64,000 nt of DNA from Jilunia laotingensis (GCF_014385165.1 NZ_JACRTF010000001.1:4340001-4404000); one strand, 5' to 3'; shown: positions 9,230 to 18,574, counted from the first letter of the stretch. Translations and numbers: made by a program. The notes: a model not told the origin generated them from the sequence alone.

Positions 9230-10474
9230 TTAAAAATTTAATAATTCTGATTTAATAAAATATGGGTTAAAACTATTATTCTGCATTATGTTATCACTGG
9301 GATTGGTACGATATCCCATATAATAATATCGTTCATTACCAGCGTTATATGCTATTCCCATGTTCTTCGATGGAGTCACACGGGGAATATAACCTTTTCT
9401 TTTATACTTATAAGGCGGCAACGCCACCTGGAAACGAAATCCGCCATTTGCTTTGGCTCCGTCAGCTTTCATGGCATAAAAGCCAATCGACGCATAGCGG
9501 AAATGACGTATGATATCCAACCTTACTCCCTTTTCACCTAATATATATTGTTCGGCCTTCAATGTCGTTTGAACGTTATACCGGGGCCAGTAGAAACTTC
9601 CTCCGAGGCTCCAGGTGATACGTTGCTTCGTCCCATAGTTATATTCAAAACCGTCCCAGTAATAGGTGCCGGTCATGCCGATACGTCCTTCAACACTGAA
9701 ACGTTCGTCTTTAAAAGGATGAAACAATTTCAAATCCACTCCATATCTATCCCCATTATACGCACCCACTGTCAATGTCCCCCATATATTATAAGGTAAA
9801 CGGACAGTCTGCTGTGCCGTCAGGAATCCCGGGTGAATTTTCCCCAAACGATCTCCGTACCCGTCATTATAAACCGGAAAAACAACCTGCGCTGTCAGCT
9901 TCATACCTTTCCAAAGGGAAACTTCGATTGCGGGGGAGAGATTGAACAAAACCTGATAGATCTGATTGATCACTAGATTCTTCAAGTTTAATTCCGGATA
10001 CACCACTATATCAACCTTGAACAGAGAACTGTTCAGTTTTTTCCCTTTTGTCAGTTGTCTCCAATCATTCCCTAAATCATAACTCACCTCCCAATCCTTT
10101 CGACTGGCTTCAGGTACCGTGTCACCAATTATAGGTTCATAGTACAAAGAGATCTGAGGAACATTATTGTCCAAAAAAATCAACCTACATGGCTTTTTAT
10201 CCGGTAAACCCATCCTTTGGACAACATCAACAGCCTTACCAATTCCTACTCCATTTAATCGATAGGCTGCATTTTCCATCACATAGACACGTTCTTTATC
10301 GTTCTCATGCCATGCTACATTTTCAAAACCCATTCCAACTAAAGTATTCACAGTCTCTTCCCCTGTTTGACACATACCCTTTAAAGGTAGCAAACAGAAC
10401 AAAAAGACCGCTATTCCATGCACTATTATGCTGTTGGTTAGACTTTTCCACATGTAAGAGACAATATATCCCAT
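9230..10474 (-). CDS. YjbH-like outer membrane protein (414 aa), expressed copy
   Basis: First gene of the left surface operon. The N-terminal segment has a signal peptide (IIVHGIAVFLFCLLPLKGMCQ); an internal ATG at 10453 is an alternative start. The body is rich in beta strands, with motifs such as VRLDIIRHFRYASIGFYAM and GGFRFQVALPPYK that recall the C-terminal half of YjbH proteins. Residues 1-90 are encoded within the proposed invertible segment; from about residue 91 (PDKKPC) the sequence also exists, inverted, at 12357-13331. A promoter with both boxes lies 45 bases upstream. Only this copy has a start and a promoter in the present orientation. Confidence 0.7.
   Translation of the reverse strand: MGYIVSYMWKSLTNSIIVHGIAVFLFCLLPLKGMCQTGEETVNTLVGMGFENVAWHENDKERVYVMENAAYRLNGVGIGKAVDVVQRMGLPDKKPCRLIFLDNNVPQISLYYEPIIGDTVPEASRKDWEVSYDLGNDWRQLTKGKKLNSSLFKVDIVVYPELNLKNLVINQIYQVLFNLSPAIEVSLWKGMKLTAQVVFPVYNDGYGDRLGKIHPGFLTAQQTVRLPYNIWGTLTVGAYNGDRYGVDLKLFHPFKDERFSVEGRIGMTGTYYWDGFEYNYGTKQRITWSLGGSFYWPRYNVQTTLKAEQYILGEKGVRLDIIRHFRYASIGFYAMKADGAKANGGFRFQVALPPYKYKRKGYIPRVTPSKNMGIAYNAGNERYYYMGYRTNPSDNIMQNNSFNPYFIKSELLNF
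10185..10204 (+). repeat. Left 20 bp inverted repeat of the switch
   Basis: ctacatggctttttatccgg occurs here and as its exact reverse complement at 12357-12376. It sits inside codons 91-97 of the 414-residue gene. Outside it the two arms stay highly similar over 975 bp of equal length; inside it they are unrelated. It is therefore the likely crossover site of the recombinase. Confidence 0.8.
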
Positions 10475-10518
10475 TTTTAAACATTAATCGTTATCATCTG
10501 AATGACGCAAACACGTTG

Positions 10519-10549
10519 CAAAAATAGATACATTTTTAATAATACCAAA
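10519..10549 (-). promoter_or_regulatory. Promoter of the surface operon, inside the invertible segment
   Basis: On the minus strand TTTG (10546-10549) and TATTTTTG (10519-10526) are separated by 19 bases, matching the Bacteroides sigma consensus. The ATG at 10474 is 44 bases further on. This promoter would serve whichever operon is joined to it. Confidence 0.75.
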
Positions 10550-10913
10550 GAATTTTACATGAAAAATCGAAATATTGTATTGTTTTTTTTTATTCCAACC
10601 GTGGATTAGTGAAAAATAATATTGAATAGTTATTTTATATGCCATATATTAAATTTTCATCCTTTTATTTAGGCTTTTACAGAAAAATATATCGTGGTTT
10701 TATGGTTATACCAGCTAGTAAAACATAAGGTCATTTATGTGATTTTTTATTACTCATCAAAAGAACAGAAAATATGTTGTAAGCAAAAGTACGTATTTCT
10801 TCTATAATAGAAATAGGTATTTAACTCTGATTAAAAAAGGTATTTAATTATCCTTTAAATACATACATTCCAATCCAATAAATTATTGTTTTATTATCGT
10901 CTGATTATCAGTT
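10550..10913. other. AT-rich gap between recombinase gene and operon promoter
   Basis: About 360 AT-rich bases with no credible gene. It lies downstream of the recombinase stop and upstream of the operon promoter in the same direction. I see no clear terminator, so read-through from the recombinase gene into the operon is possible. Confidence 0.5.
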
Positions 10914-12056
10914 TTATGTTATTTCCGGAATTAAAGCAATTGCCTTGTTTTTACTTTCGTCAACTATCTTTGCATATATCTGCGTTGTCTGTATATTTGT
11001 ATGTCCCAATAGTTTAGAAACTGTATATAAGTCTGCTCCCAAAGTAATCATCATAGTGGCATGTGAGTGTCTTGCCACATGAAAAGTTATATGTTTTTGT
11101 ATGCCTGCATCCATTGCCCAGCGAGATAGTACCTCATTTGTTCTTCCAAGAGAAATTAATCCTTTAAAAACTTTGTCAGAATCTAAAGATCCTCCCTTGT
11201 CCGGTAGCTGTTTTAAAGCTTCATTGCACAGGGGTAACGATATACATTCTTGAGTCTTTTTTTGGAGTATATGTAACTGAGTCCTACCTGTTTTATCTTT
11301 TCGGAGGTTTGCCCATGTTAGAGCCATAATGTCACAATGCCTGAGTCCACAAAAACAGCTGAACAGAAAGGCTCTTTTGAGAATATCATTATAAAAATAA
11401 GTTTTTGATAATGCTTTAATCTCATCAATGGATAAATAATCACGTTCAGTCTTTTTTCTTTTCGGTTTATCCTCATTTTTTATTTTATTTATGGGGTTTA
11501 TAGATAAAATATCTTCAACGACTGCGTAATTTAAACAATAGTTTAGCTCTTTAAAATAACATACCTGAGTATTTACATTTATCTTTTTTTCTTTCTTACA
11601 ATGTTTTTGAGTAGTTGTTTTGAGATATTCTATGAACCCAATTACATACTCTTTATCAATTAGTTTTAGACTGGTTCCATTTGTGTCATATCGTTGTAGA
11701 TGAAATATAAGTGTATTCATTAACGTTTTCTTTGCCTTTTTCGTCGGATCTCTGTCTGCAAGCTCTGCAATATATTCAGTTAATAACATGTTTGCTTTAT
11801 TTTTGTTATAATTAAATCCGAACTTGCTATTTTGCAACTCTACAATTTTTTGGGCTTTTATTGCATTGGCCAATTTTAAAGTTTCCACATTGCGTTGTTT
11901 GTCTGCACGATTGGATTCCGGAATTATATAAAGCTTTAAAAATTCGTACATTCTCCTCTTATTCATATAGATATCAAGATAGAGAGATAAACAACCATTT
12001 AATAGTTGTTTGCTTCTAAGTTTTATAGGTTCTTTTATTTTTATTTCTCGTTTCAT
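10914..12056 (-). CDS. Tyrosine site-specific recombinase (putative DNA invertase)
   Basis: 380 residues. The SAM-like core-binding domain spans about 85-190 and the catalytic domain about 205-375. The catalytic set is complete: R239 in FCGLRHCD, a Lys near 266, H326 and R329 in HVARH, H352 in GHTN and nucleophile Y361. The N-terminus is Lys/Arg-rich and resembles other Bacteroides integrase/invertase proteins. It is encoded wholly within the segment bounded by the 20 bp inverted repeats and has no phage or conjugation genes beside it, which favours a local invertase over an element integrase. A TATATTTG -7 box lies at 12075-12082. Confidence 0.92.
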   Translation of the reverse strand: MKREIKIKEPIKLRSKQLLNGCLSLYLDIYMNKRRMYEFLKLYIIPESNRADKQRNVETLKLANAIKAQKIVELQNSKFGFNYNKNKANMLLTEYIAELADRDPTKKAKKTLMNTLIFHLQRYDTNGTSLKLIDKEYVIGFIEYLKTTTQKHCKKEKKINVNTQVCYFKELNYCLNYAVVEDILSINPINKIKNEDKPKRKKTERDYLSIDEIKALSKTYFYNDILKRAFLFSCFCGLRHCDIMALTWANLRKDKTGRTQLHILQKKTQECISLPLCNEALKQLPDKGGSLDSDKVFKGLISLGRTNEVLSRWAMDAGIQKHITFHVARHSHATMMITLGADLYTVSKLLGHTNIQTTQIYAKIVDESKNKAIALIPEIT

Positions 12057-12356
12057 ATACTTCGTTTATTTTCGCAAATATATACAACTCTATGTCTAAA
12101 GTAACAAATAGGTAACAGTTTCAATAGAGTGCATATATAGCTTTTCATTTATTTCTACTATCATAATTAACTAAAGCAAGATTAAGGTAGTTCCTTTTTG
12201 CTGATAGAAAGTAACAAACAAATGGCAAATATAATATATAAACTCACAAATATCACTTTTTATATGTCTTTTATTTTAGAGATAAGAAAGTATATATATA
12301 TGATAATCAATAAAATAAACAAATATACTATTAAGGAAAATTATTTGTAGTCTTAT
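12057..12356. other. AT-rich upstream region of the recombinase gene
   Basis: No gene. It contains the probable recombinase promoter: a -7 box (TATATTTG, minus strand) at 12075-12082 and TTTG at 12105-12108, 22 bases apart, slightly long for the consensus. A stop codon at 12348-12350, in frame with the right-hand cassette, closes that frame upstream. Confidence 0.5.
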
Positions 12357-12376
12357 CCGGATAAAAAGCCATGTAG
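12357..12376 (-). repeat. Right 20 bp inverted repeat of the switch
   Basis: Exact reverse complement of 10185-10204. It marks the point where the right-hand cassette begins to match the left operon. Read on the plus strand it encodes PDKKPC in the frame of the downstream cassette. Confidence 0.8.
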
Positions 12377-13331
12377 ATTAATCATTTTGGATAACAACGT
12401 GCCTCAGATCTCTTTGTACTACGAACCTATAATTGGTGACACGGTACCTGAAGCCAGTCGAAAGGATTGGGAGGTGAGTTATGATTTGGGAAATGATTGG
12501 AGACAGCTGACAAAAGGGAAAAAACTGAACAGTTCTCTGTTCAAGGTCGATATAGTGGTGTATCCCGAATTAAACTTGAAGAATCTCGTGATCAATCAGA
12601 TCTATCAGGTTTTGTTCAATCTCTCCCCCGCAATCGAAGTTTCTCTTTGGAAAGGTATGAAACTGACAGCGCAGGTTGTTTTTCCGGTTTATAATGACGG
12701 GTACGGAGATCGTTTGGGGAAAATTCACCCGGGATTCCTGACGGCACAGCAGACTGTCCGTTTACCTTATAATATATGGGGAACATTGACGGTGGGAACT
12801 TATAATGGTGGAAGGTATGGATTAGACCTAAAATTTTTCCACCCTTTTAAAGACGAACGTTTCAGTGTTGAAGGACGTATCGGCATGACCGGAACCTATT
12901 ACTGGAACGGTTTTGAATATAATTATGGGACGAAGCAACGTATCACCTGGAGCCTTGGAGGTAGTTTCTACTGGCCCCGGTATAACGTTCAAACGACATT
13001 GAAGGCCGAACAATATATATTAGGTGAAAAGGGAGTAAGGTTGGATATCATACGTCATTTCCGCTATGCGTCGATTGGCTTTTATGCCATGAAAGCTGAC
13101 GGAGCCAAAGCAAATGGCGGATTTCGTTTCCAGGTGGCGTTGCCGCCTTATAAGTATAAAAGAAAAGGTTATATTCCCCGTGTGACTCCATCGAAGAACA
13201 TGGGAATAGCATATAACGCTGGTAATGAACGCTATTATTACAAAGGATATCGTTCTAACCCCAGCGATAACATAATGCAGAATAATAGTTTTAACCCATA
13301 TTTTATTAAATCAGAATTACTAAATTTTTAA
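12357..13331 (+). pseudogene. YjbH-like protein, silent right cassette lacking its 5' end
   Basis: Encodes 324 residues matching the left 414-residue protein from PDKKPC to the end at high identity (for example RLIILDNN against RLIFLDNN, GTYNGGRYGLDLKFF against GAYNGDRYGVDLKLF). The length (975 bp) is identical to the left arm. No promoter, signal peptide or normal start precedes it; a TTG at 12387 is the only start near the beginning. It is best seen as a promoterless storage copy that inversion would complete, not as a decayed gene, because the frame is intact throughout. Confidence 0.8.
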
Positions 13332-13341
13332 TTTTATTGAG

Positions 13342-15252
13342 ATGAAAAAGAAAAGTTTTTTTAGTGGTTTTAATGCAAAAATGGCATTAGCCATTGTAGC
13401 ATTATCCGGGGCTTTATTAACCGGGTGCTATAAGGATGACGGCTTGGATGTAAACGGCCCTGCGGGAGAAGTTATTTTGCCGAACGCAACTTACACCATT
13501 ACAGGATCTGTCGTTAATCCAAACGGTGAACTTATCGCTAACGGTGATGCAACCATGACTATCGGTGGTGCATCGGTTGAGTTGAACGGCGGTTCGTTTA
13601 CATACCAAACAGAGACAACAGGTCCTGTTGCGATTGTTGTTACACCAAAAAACACTAAAGTGTATAAAGGTACAGTAACTACTACTGTCGACATCCAAGA
13701 AGTTGCGGCCGGCCAAGCAGCAGTTTACAATAAGACTATTGTATTGCCGTTTGCAGATGTGGTTCCAACTGAGTTTATTGATGTTGAATATAAGTTAGAA
13801 ACATCGGTTTATGGATCAGACAATTTGACAAATGCATGGAATAATGAAGATTACACAGTAAAAGTAAATAATGCTAATGTCAAAGAAACATACGATGGTG
13901 GAACAATATTGAATGTTGTCATAACTCCCAATGGAGATAAAGCCTCAAAATATGGTAATTATACAACTGTTATCACTCTTCCAAAGTATCAAGTAGAAAA
14001 AGGAGAGAATAATATTGTATCAATGCCATTGACTGCAATTTTACCATATATCGAAGGTCCTGCCCAAGAGTATGTTTATAAAAACTTCAATGCTAACTTT
14101 ATTCTTATAAATGGTGCAGAAGTAACTTCCATCGAATTAAAGAAATCTGAAGGCACAACTCCTATTGTTCTTGACGGGAAATTTAAAGTAGAAGGTATAA
14201 ATTATTTCTCATATACTGATGAGTTGAAAAAAGAAGATGCTAATAAGTATACCTATAAGATAGAAGTAAATTATAAAGATCAAAAGGGTGCATCACATAC
14301 CAAAGAATATGATTGTAACGCTGATAATAACGTAGTTGCAGATCTATTAGATGGTTTTGTACCAGCAGATGATACTTGGAATGGCAGTCTTTATCAAATA
14401 GATTTTGGAAACAGTGGAGACGAAGCAAACATGGCACCGGGTGTTTATCCTTATTATAAGGATATAAATGTACCGGCAGATGTAAACGTTGTAATTAACA
14501 GATTATCTAAAAACGAAATAGCTGATCTTACCGTATTACGTATGTATAGAGGTACCCCTGACGGTATTAAATTTGCAAAAGATGGTAGTGCAGCCGATAT
14601 CACAGTTTCTTTCAATGAATTCGGAACAGAAGACTTTGGAGAAGTTACGTTAGTCAATGCTAATTTAGACAAAGCTGATGGTAGTATTTCTGCTACTGAT
14701 GGAGCATATGTTCTTACTATCCCGCATTTCTCTACATTCGGTGCAAAGATCGACTTTAGCTCAGAAGAATCTGGGACTCCCACTGAAAAGAAAGAAAAAA
14801 CCGAACGTGAAATTGGAAAGAAAAATGATACTGATTATGCAGTGAATGCAACAATCAGATATTATTATAACACAGGCTCTAAATTTGATATTGATGAAGC
14901 AGTAAAAGATTTCACAAACGATAAGGCTAAAGAACGCGCAAAGGCATTGATCCTAAATGATCTGGCAAGCAAAAACATCGTAAATAATTGGGAAGAAAAA
15001 AAGACTGCTGAATTCATTTACACAGTAGCTCCTTATACTTGCTTAGAAAGTGCTACTATAGAGGCTCTTACTAAAGTCACAACTTATAAATATAAAATTG
15101 GCTCAAAAGAAGTAACACTTGACGTTACTACTGCAGTTAAGACAGAAGTTAAGGATGTTAAAACTTTCACATTCGGTCACGGACATGGACATAGCCATGA
15201 TCATGGTCACGGTGATTTGAATGCCGGTGGTGGTATCATCGAAGCAGAATAA
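13342..15252 (+). CDS. Surface lipoprotein with His-rich tail, 636 aa, right copy
   Basis: Counterpart of the 848-residue left lipoprotein. The lipoprotein signal ends at Cys29 (ALLTGC) followed by YKDDGLD. The next section (YTITGSVVNPNGELI) is a carboxypeptidase-regulatory-like beta domain; the middle is shorter and only weakly similar to the left copy; the C-terminus again ends in a His/Gly cluster (GHGHGHSHDHGHGD) and NAGGGI. It starts ten bases after the silent YjbH cassette, the same spacing as in the left operon, and would be expressed only after inversion or by read-through. Probably surface exposed; function unknown. Confidence 0.75.
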   Translation: MKKKSFFSGFNAKMALAIVALSGALLTGCYKDDGLDVNGPAGEVILPNATYTITGSVVNPNGELIANGDATMTIGGASVELNGGSFTYQTETTGPVAIVVTPKNTKVYKGTVTTTVDIQEVAAGQAAVYNKTIVLPFADVVPTEFIDVEYKLETSVYGSDNLTNAWNNEDYTVKVNNANVKETYDGGTILNVVITPNGDKASKYGNYTTVITLPKYQVEKGENNIVSMPLTAILPYIEGPAQEYVYKNFNANFILINGAEVTSIELKKSEGTTPIVLDGKFKVEGINYFSYTDELKKEDANKYTYKIEVNYKDQKGASHTKEYDCNADNNVVADLLDGFVPADDTWNGSLYQIDFGNSGDEANMAPGVYPYYKDINVPADVNVVINRLSKNEIADLTVLRMYRGTPDGIKFAKDGSAADITVSFNEFGTEDFGEVTLVNANLDKADGSISATDGAYVLTIPHFSTFGAKIDFSSEESGTPTEKKEKTEREIGKKNDTDYAVNATIRYYYNTGSKFDIDEAVKDFTNDKAKERAKALILNDLASKNIVNNWEEKKTAEFIYTVAPYTCLESATIEALTKVTTYKYKIGSKEVTLDVTTAVKTEVKDVKTFTFGHGHGHSHDHGHGDLNAGGGIIEAE

Positions 15253-15292
15253 TATTTATAGGAAATTGAGTCGAAAGTATTAATAAAATGAT

Positions 15293-16036
15293 ATGATGAA
15301 ACGAATTCTAATATTATGCGTGTTCTTATGCTTCACGTTCACGCTTTCGGCTCAATTGACTTATGGAACCACAGGATTGCTTCATGCTCCCTCCGCTGAG
15401 ATGCGTGAGGACAAGACGGTGATGCTTGGTGCAAACTTTTTAAACAAGGAGATAACTCCTCCTACATGGTATTACCATACGTATAATTACTACCTGAACG
15501 TGACCATATTGCCCTGGCTTGAAGTGGCATACACATGCACGCTGTTCAAGGCGGAGGCGCTGGGGCTCAAGCCCTACGGTTATTCGGGTTTTACGAATCA
15601 GGACCGGTATTTTTCAGTCCGGTTGCGCGCTTTGAAAGAAGGGCAGTTCTGGAAACACATGCCCGCGGTGGTGCTGGGCACTTCCGACCCGTTCACGTCC
15701 TCGGGTGGCGTGATAGCCTCGGAACAGGGGAACGGATATTACAACCGCTTCTACCTCGCTGCCACGAAACATGTGCGGGTCGGCCGGGAAACGATCGGTG
15801 TGAGCCTCTCCTACGTGTACAACAGGAGGAGGGAGTACAAGCTCAACGGGGTCGCCGCCGGGGTCACCTACAACCCGTCCTTCCACCCGCAGCTGCGGCT
15901 GATAGCCGAATACGATTCGAGGGACTTTGCGTTGGGAGCCACTTATCTGCTTTTCAATCATCTGCATGCACAGGTAGAATTGCAGAGAATGAAATATTTC
16001 ACCGGGGGGCTTACCTTTCAGTTCCGGTTGAAGTAG
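15293..16036 (+). CDS. YjbH-like outer membrane protein (247 aa), right copy
   Basis: The mature protein is identical to the left copy at 5873-6616; only the signal peptide differs (MMKRILILCVFLCFTFTLSAQ). Two adjacent ATG codons (15293 and 15296) are possible starts. It lies 40 bases after the lipoprotein gene and 51 bases before the OmpA gene. The near-perfect identity against divergent flanks suggests recent gene conversion or duplication. The operon has no visible promoter of its own in this orientation. Confidence 0.65.
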   Translation: MMKRILILCVFLCFTFTLSAQLTYGTTGLLHAPSAEMREDKTVMLGANFLNKEITPPTWYYHTYNYYLNVTILPWLEVAYTCTLFKAEALGLKPYGYSGFTNQDRYFSVRLRALKEGQFWKHMPAVVLGTSDPFTSSGGVIASEQGNGYYNRFYLAATKHVRVGRETIGVSLSYVYNRRREYKLNGVAAGVTYNPSFHPQLRLIAEYDSRDFALGATYLLFNHLHAQVELQRMKYFTGGLTFQFRLK

Positions 16037-16538
16037 GAAAGGCGAATATAGAAATAAAAGAGTTGAAATATTTAAAATAGAAAAACAATGAAAAGCAAAT
16101 TAGTAATATTATCTTTATTGCTGGCGGGGACTGCTGCCTCGGCTTCTGCACAAGACAAGGAGAAGTTCTACAGTGAGAGCTGGAAGGACAACATCTTTAT
16201 CAGCGTGGGGGCAGGCGTGCAGGGAACGACGAACCCGGACAGCAAGTTCGGAAAGAATCTGACGCCGCTCATCAACGTGTCGGTTGGTAAGTTCATCAAC
16301 CCAATATGGGGGTTCAGGGGACAGGTGTACGGGTGGAAGTCGAAGATGACCACCGACTATCCTTTCGCCGCCATCAACGGCCCTGAGGTGAAAAGGGAGG
16401 AGAATTACGTCGGTGTGAACCTCGACGGAATGATGAACCTCACGAACCTGTTCTGCGGATACAAGCCGGGAAGGGTGTTCGAATTGAATTTCTTCGTGGG
16501 ACCCTCAATGAACATTGTCAAAAACTATGGAGGATGGA
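15329..16538. repeat. Large inverted repeat, right arm (1210 bp)
   Basis: Reverse complement of 5371-6580. It is long enough for RecA-dependent recombination, which could invert the roughly 8.7 kb between the arms or convert one copy to the other. Confidence 0.9.
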
Positions 16539-17293
16539 GCTTGGGATACAAGACTGATGATGGTGTAAAAGTGGAAAATGGTGTAAAATACACTACAACC
16601 ATCGACCCTTCAAGTACAAAACCAGCTAATCACGACCTCCGTTGTTTGGTTGGTGCAAGTCTCGGCTTAGGTGCTAAGTTCAATGTGAACGAGTATCTTG
16701 CCATCGACTTAGAAGCTCGCGGACAGGTGACTCCATCTATCCTGGGCGCATACAGCAGCGGAAAGACTGACGGTTATATCCACTTGACAGCCGGTGTCAC
16801 TTACACATTCGGTGGTAAGAAGTTCGTATCGGGCGGAAAGGTAGATCAGAACGCCATCAACGATGAATTGAACAAGTACCGTGATGAATTGGCTCAGGCC
16901 CAGACCGACCTGGCAGACGCCAAGAACGCTCTGGCAAATGTTAAGCCTGTGACAAAGGAGGTTGTTAAGGAAATTGAAGTTGCCGGTCCTCGTGCTATCT
17001 TCTTCAAGATCGGAAGTGCCAAGATCGATGATTACGGCATGGTTAACATCCAACTGGCTGCCAAGATATTGAAAGCTAATCCGGATAAGAAGTACAAGGT
17101 AGCCGGATATTGCGACGAAGCAACCGGTAGTGCTAAATGGAACCAGAAACTTTCTGAAATGCGCGCTCAGGCTGTTTACGATGCCCTCGTAAAAGAAGGT
17201 GTGAACAAAGATCAGCTCGAACTCATCGGTTTCGGTGGTACTGCGAACATGTTCGGCAAGAACTTCCTGAACCGTGTAGTGATTCTGGAATAA
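16088..17293 (+). CDS. OmpA-family outer membrane protein, right copy
   Basis: 401 residues, same layout as the left copy: signal peptide ending at about residue 22, beta-barrel-like region, charged coiled linker and a C-terminal OmpA domain with peptidoglycan-binding motifs. Residues 1-150 and about 181-401 are almost identical to the left protein; residues about 151-180 (SLGYKTDDGVKVENGVKYTT and onward) are unrelated to the left segment, as expected for a surface loop. Last gene of the right operon, followed by a terminator. Confidence 0.9.
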   Translation: MKSKLVILSLLLAGTAASASAQDKEKFYSESWKDNIFISVGAGVQGTTNPDSKFGKNLTPLINVSVGKFINPIWGFRGQVYGWKSKMTTDYPFAAINGPEVKREENYVGVNLDGMMNLTNLFCGYKPGRVFELNFFVGPSMNIVKNYGGWSLGYKTDDGVKVENGVKYTTTIDPSSTKPANHDLRCLVGASLGLGAKFNVNEYLAIDLEARGQVTPSILGAYSSGKTDGYIHLTAGVTYTFGGKKFVSGGKVDQNAINDELNKYRDELAQAQTDLADAKNALANVKPVTKEVVKEIEVAGPRAIFFKIGSAKIDDYGMVNIQLAAKILKANPDKKYKVAGYCDEATGSAKWNQKLSEMRAQAVYDALVKEGVNKDQLELIGFGGTANMFGKNFLNRVVILE

Positions 17294-17335
17294 AATAGGG
17301 ATTTTACAGAGCAGAAAGCTCTGAAACTATGATTA

Positions 17336-17376
17336 CAAGCTGTCTCAACATCCAATTGGGACAGCTTGTTTTTTAT
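17336..17376 (+). terminator. Terminator of the right surface operon
   Basis: A 12 bp stem (17337-17348 with 17356-17367, one G-T pair) with a short loop is followed by GTTTTTTATT. It lies 44 bases after the OmpA stop codon. Confidence 0.85.
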
Positions 17377-17593
17377 TCTCAGTATCCACTATAATGCCAT
17401 CCAATGATAGAAAAATATGCGGCTTTGCTCCACGGCAGAAAAAGCTGCCTCATGACGGATATCGAGACAGCTTTAATGCTTTAATCGTAACTAAATAAAA
17501 GAACCCGGTCAAACTTCGCTCTTCATTACTTTGAGAGGACAATTTAACCGGGTTCTAATAATATCTTTATTTTATTCCTACCAGAAGAATCAT
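17377..17593. other. Intergenic region between convergent operons
   Basis: No gene. It holds a short hairpin sharing the AAGCTGTCTC/GAGACAGCTT motif of the preceding terminator (17452-17475) and the hairpin listed next. Confidence 0.5.
17500..17556 (-). terminator. Hairpin ending the sulfonation operon
   Basis: The arms GAACCCGGT (17501-17509) and ACCGGGTTC (17547-17555) pair across a 37-base loop, 38 bases after the stop codon of the last minus-strand gene. The long loop makes it less certain than a standard terminator. Confidence 0.5.
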
Positions 17594-18556
17594 TTAATAC
17601 ACCAACTTCACATTATCAATCCAAAGAGAATTACCGGGTGAGCCTATATAAGCCCCGCCATGACTAGATGTGAACTGAAGTATCATATCAGTAGGCTGAT
17701 CATCTTTATCACCCCAAGCGACTTCCTGAATAGGCACACTTTCACCTTTGCTATTGGTAGTATATCGTTCTTCCACCTGAAGCCTCATCATATGAGGTTT
17801 ATAATCGGGATGGCCTGTTATATCACCGTAAAGTATTTCATAAGTAGCATTATTGTGCCAGTCCGTGGTAGCATAATAACGTACCACCATTGTGCCGATA
17901 CGTTTAGCATAAACATTGCCTTCCTTATCTTCCCAACGTTTCTGCAAAAGTAGGATAGCAGCCGGAAAATCTTTCCCGGCAACATCGGTAATCTTACTGA
18001 AACCTGTCGCACGAATACGATTTTCCCGATCAGACATCTTCACCTTATAATCAAACTGCAGGGCTATGGGACGTTTCGTAAAAGGAATGCCACACTGCAA
18101 CATTTTTTGCGGATTCTTCGTTCCCTTTATCGGCTCGTGTACCGATCCCAAAAACATGGAACCGGCAGCAAGTACTGTTATGTCAACCAGCCCGAAAACC
18201 TTTACACTCTCCATACGGGTATCCAGTCGGGCACAATACCCCTCTCCCCTCTTTTCAGGAAATACAGAAGTATTGGTCTTGACCACTCCCGCCACTTTAG
18301 CCATTACATTGGAAGTCGCCCAAGGAGAGCCTCCCAAGTTTTTATAAACTTTTGCTCCGGAAATGGTCTGCGTCGGACCGACGGCATATACATTTTTTGT
18401 ATTTCCACCTATAATGCCGGATTCTTTAATTTCACGGTTTACCCACTGATCCATATCCCCGAACGGGAGCATTTCCACTTTAGGCTGTCCCATAACAACG
18501 CTGGAACATAACACCATAAAGCCCGTCGCCAACAGACGATGATATGTTTTCTTCAT
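17594..18556 (-). CDS. Secreted PCMD-like protein
   Basis: About 320 residues with signal peptide MKKTYHRLLATGFMVLCSSVVMGQ. The mature protein begins VEMLPFGDMDQWVNREIKESGIIGG and ends SPGNSLWIDNVKLVY, which I recognise as the putative carbohydrate metabolism domain (PCMD) fold, a beta-sandwich in Bacteroides surface or periplasmic proteins. Several in-frame ATGs exist (18574, 18562, 18556); AAAGGAG stands at the best distance from 18556. It follows the sulfotransferase gene almost directly and closes the sulfonation operon, so it may bind the sulfonated or precursor molecule. That role is inference from context. Confidence 0.6.
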   Translation of the reverse strand: MKKTYHRLLATGFMVLCSSVVMGQPKVEMLPFGDMDQWVNREIKESGIIGGNTKNVYAVGPTQTISGAKVYKNLGGSPWATSNVMAKVAGVVKTNTSVFPEKRGEGYCARLDTRMESVKVFGLVDITVLAAGSMFLGSVHEPIKGTKNPQKMLQCGIPFTKRPIALQFDYKVKMSDRENRIRATGFSKITDVAGKDFPAAILLLQKRWEDKEGNVYAKRIGTMVVRYYATTDWHNNATYEILYGDITGHPDYKPHMMRLQVEERYTTNSKGESVPIQEVAWGDKDDQPTDMILQFTSSHGGAYIGSPGNSLWIDNVKLVY

Positions 18557-18574
18557 CCTCATTTCTCCTTTCAT

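Larger units (their letters stand above)
10185..12376. mobile_element. Invertible promoter/5'-gene segment with its recombinase
   Basis: A 2152 bp segment (10205-12356) between 20 bp inverted repeats. It carries the start and first 90 codons of the YjbH-like gene, the promoter reading outward to the left, and a tyrosine recombinase. Inversion would place the same promoter and codons before 12357, and the frame continues: DKKPCRLI joins to ILDNNVPQ. Direct sequence evidence is the repeat, the equal arm lengths and the frame match; inversion itself is inferred. Tyrosine recombinases that invert adjacent promoters of outer surface protein operons are known in B. fragilis. Confidence 0.75.

Noticed and set aside
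10914..12056. Recombinase as the integrase of a genomic island
   Set aside because: No mobility or cargo genes accompany it, and the repeats flanking it are inverted, not direct, so a local invertase fits better.
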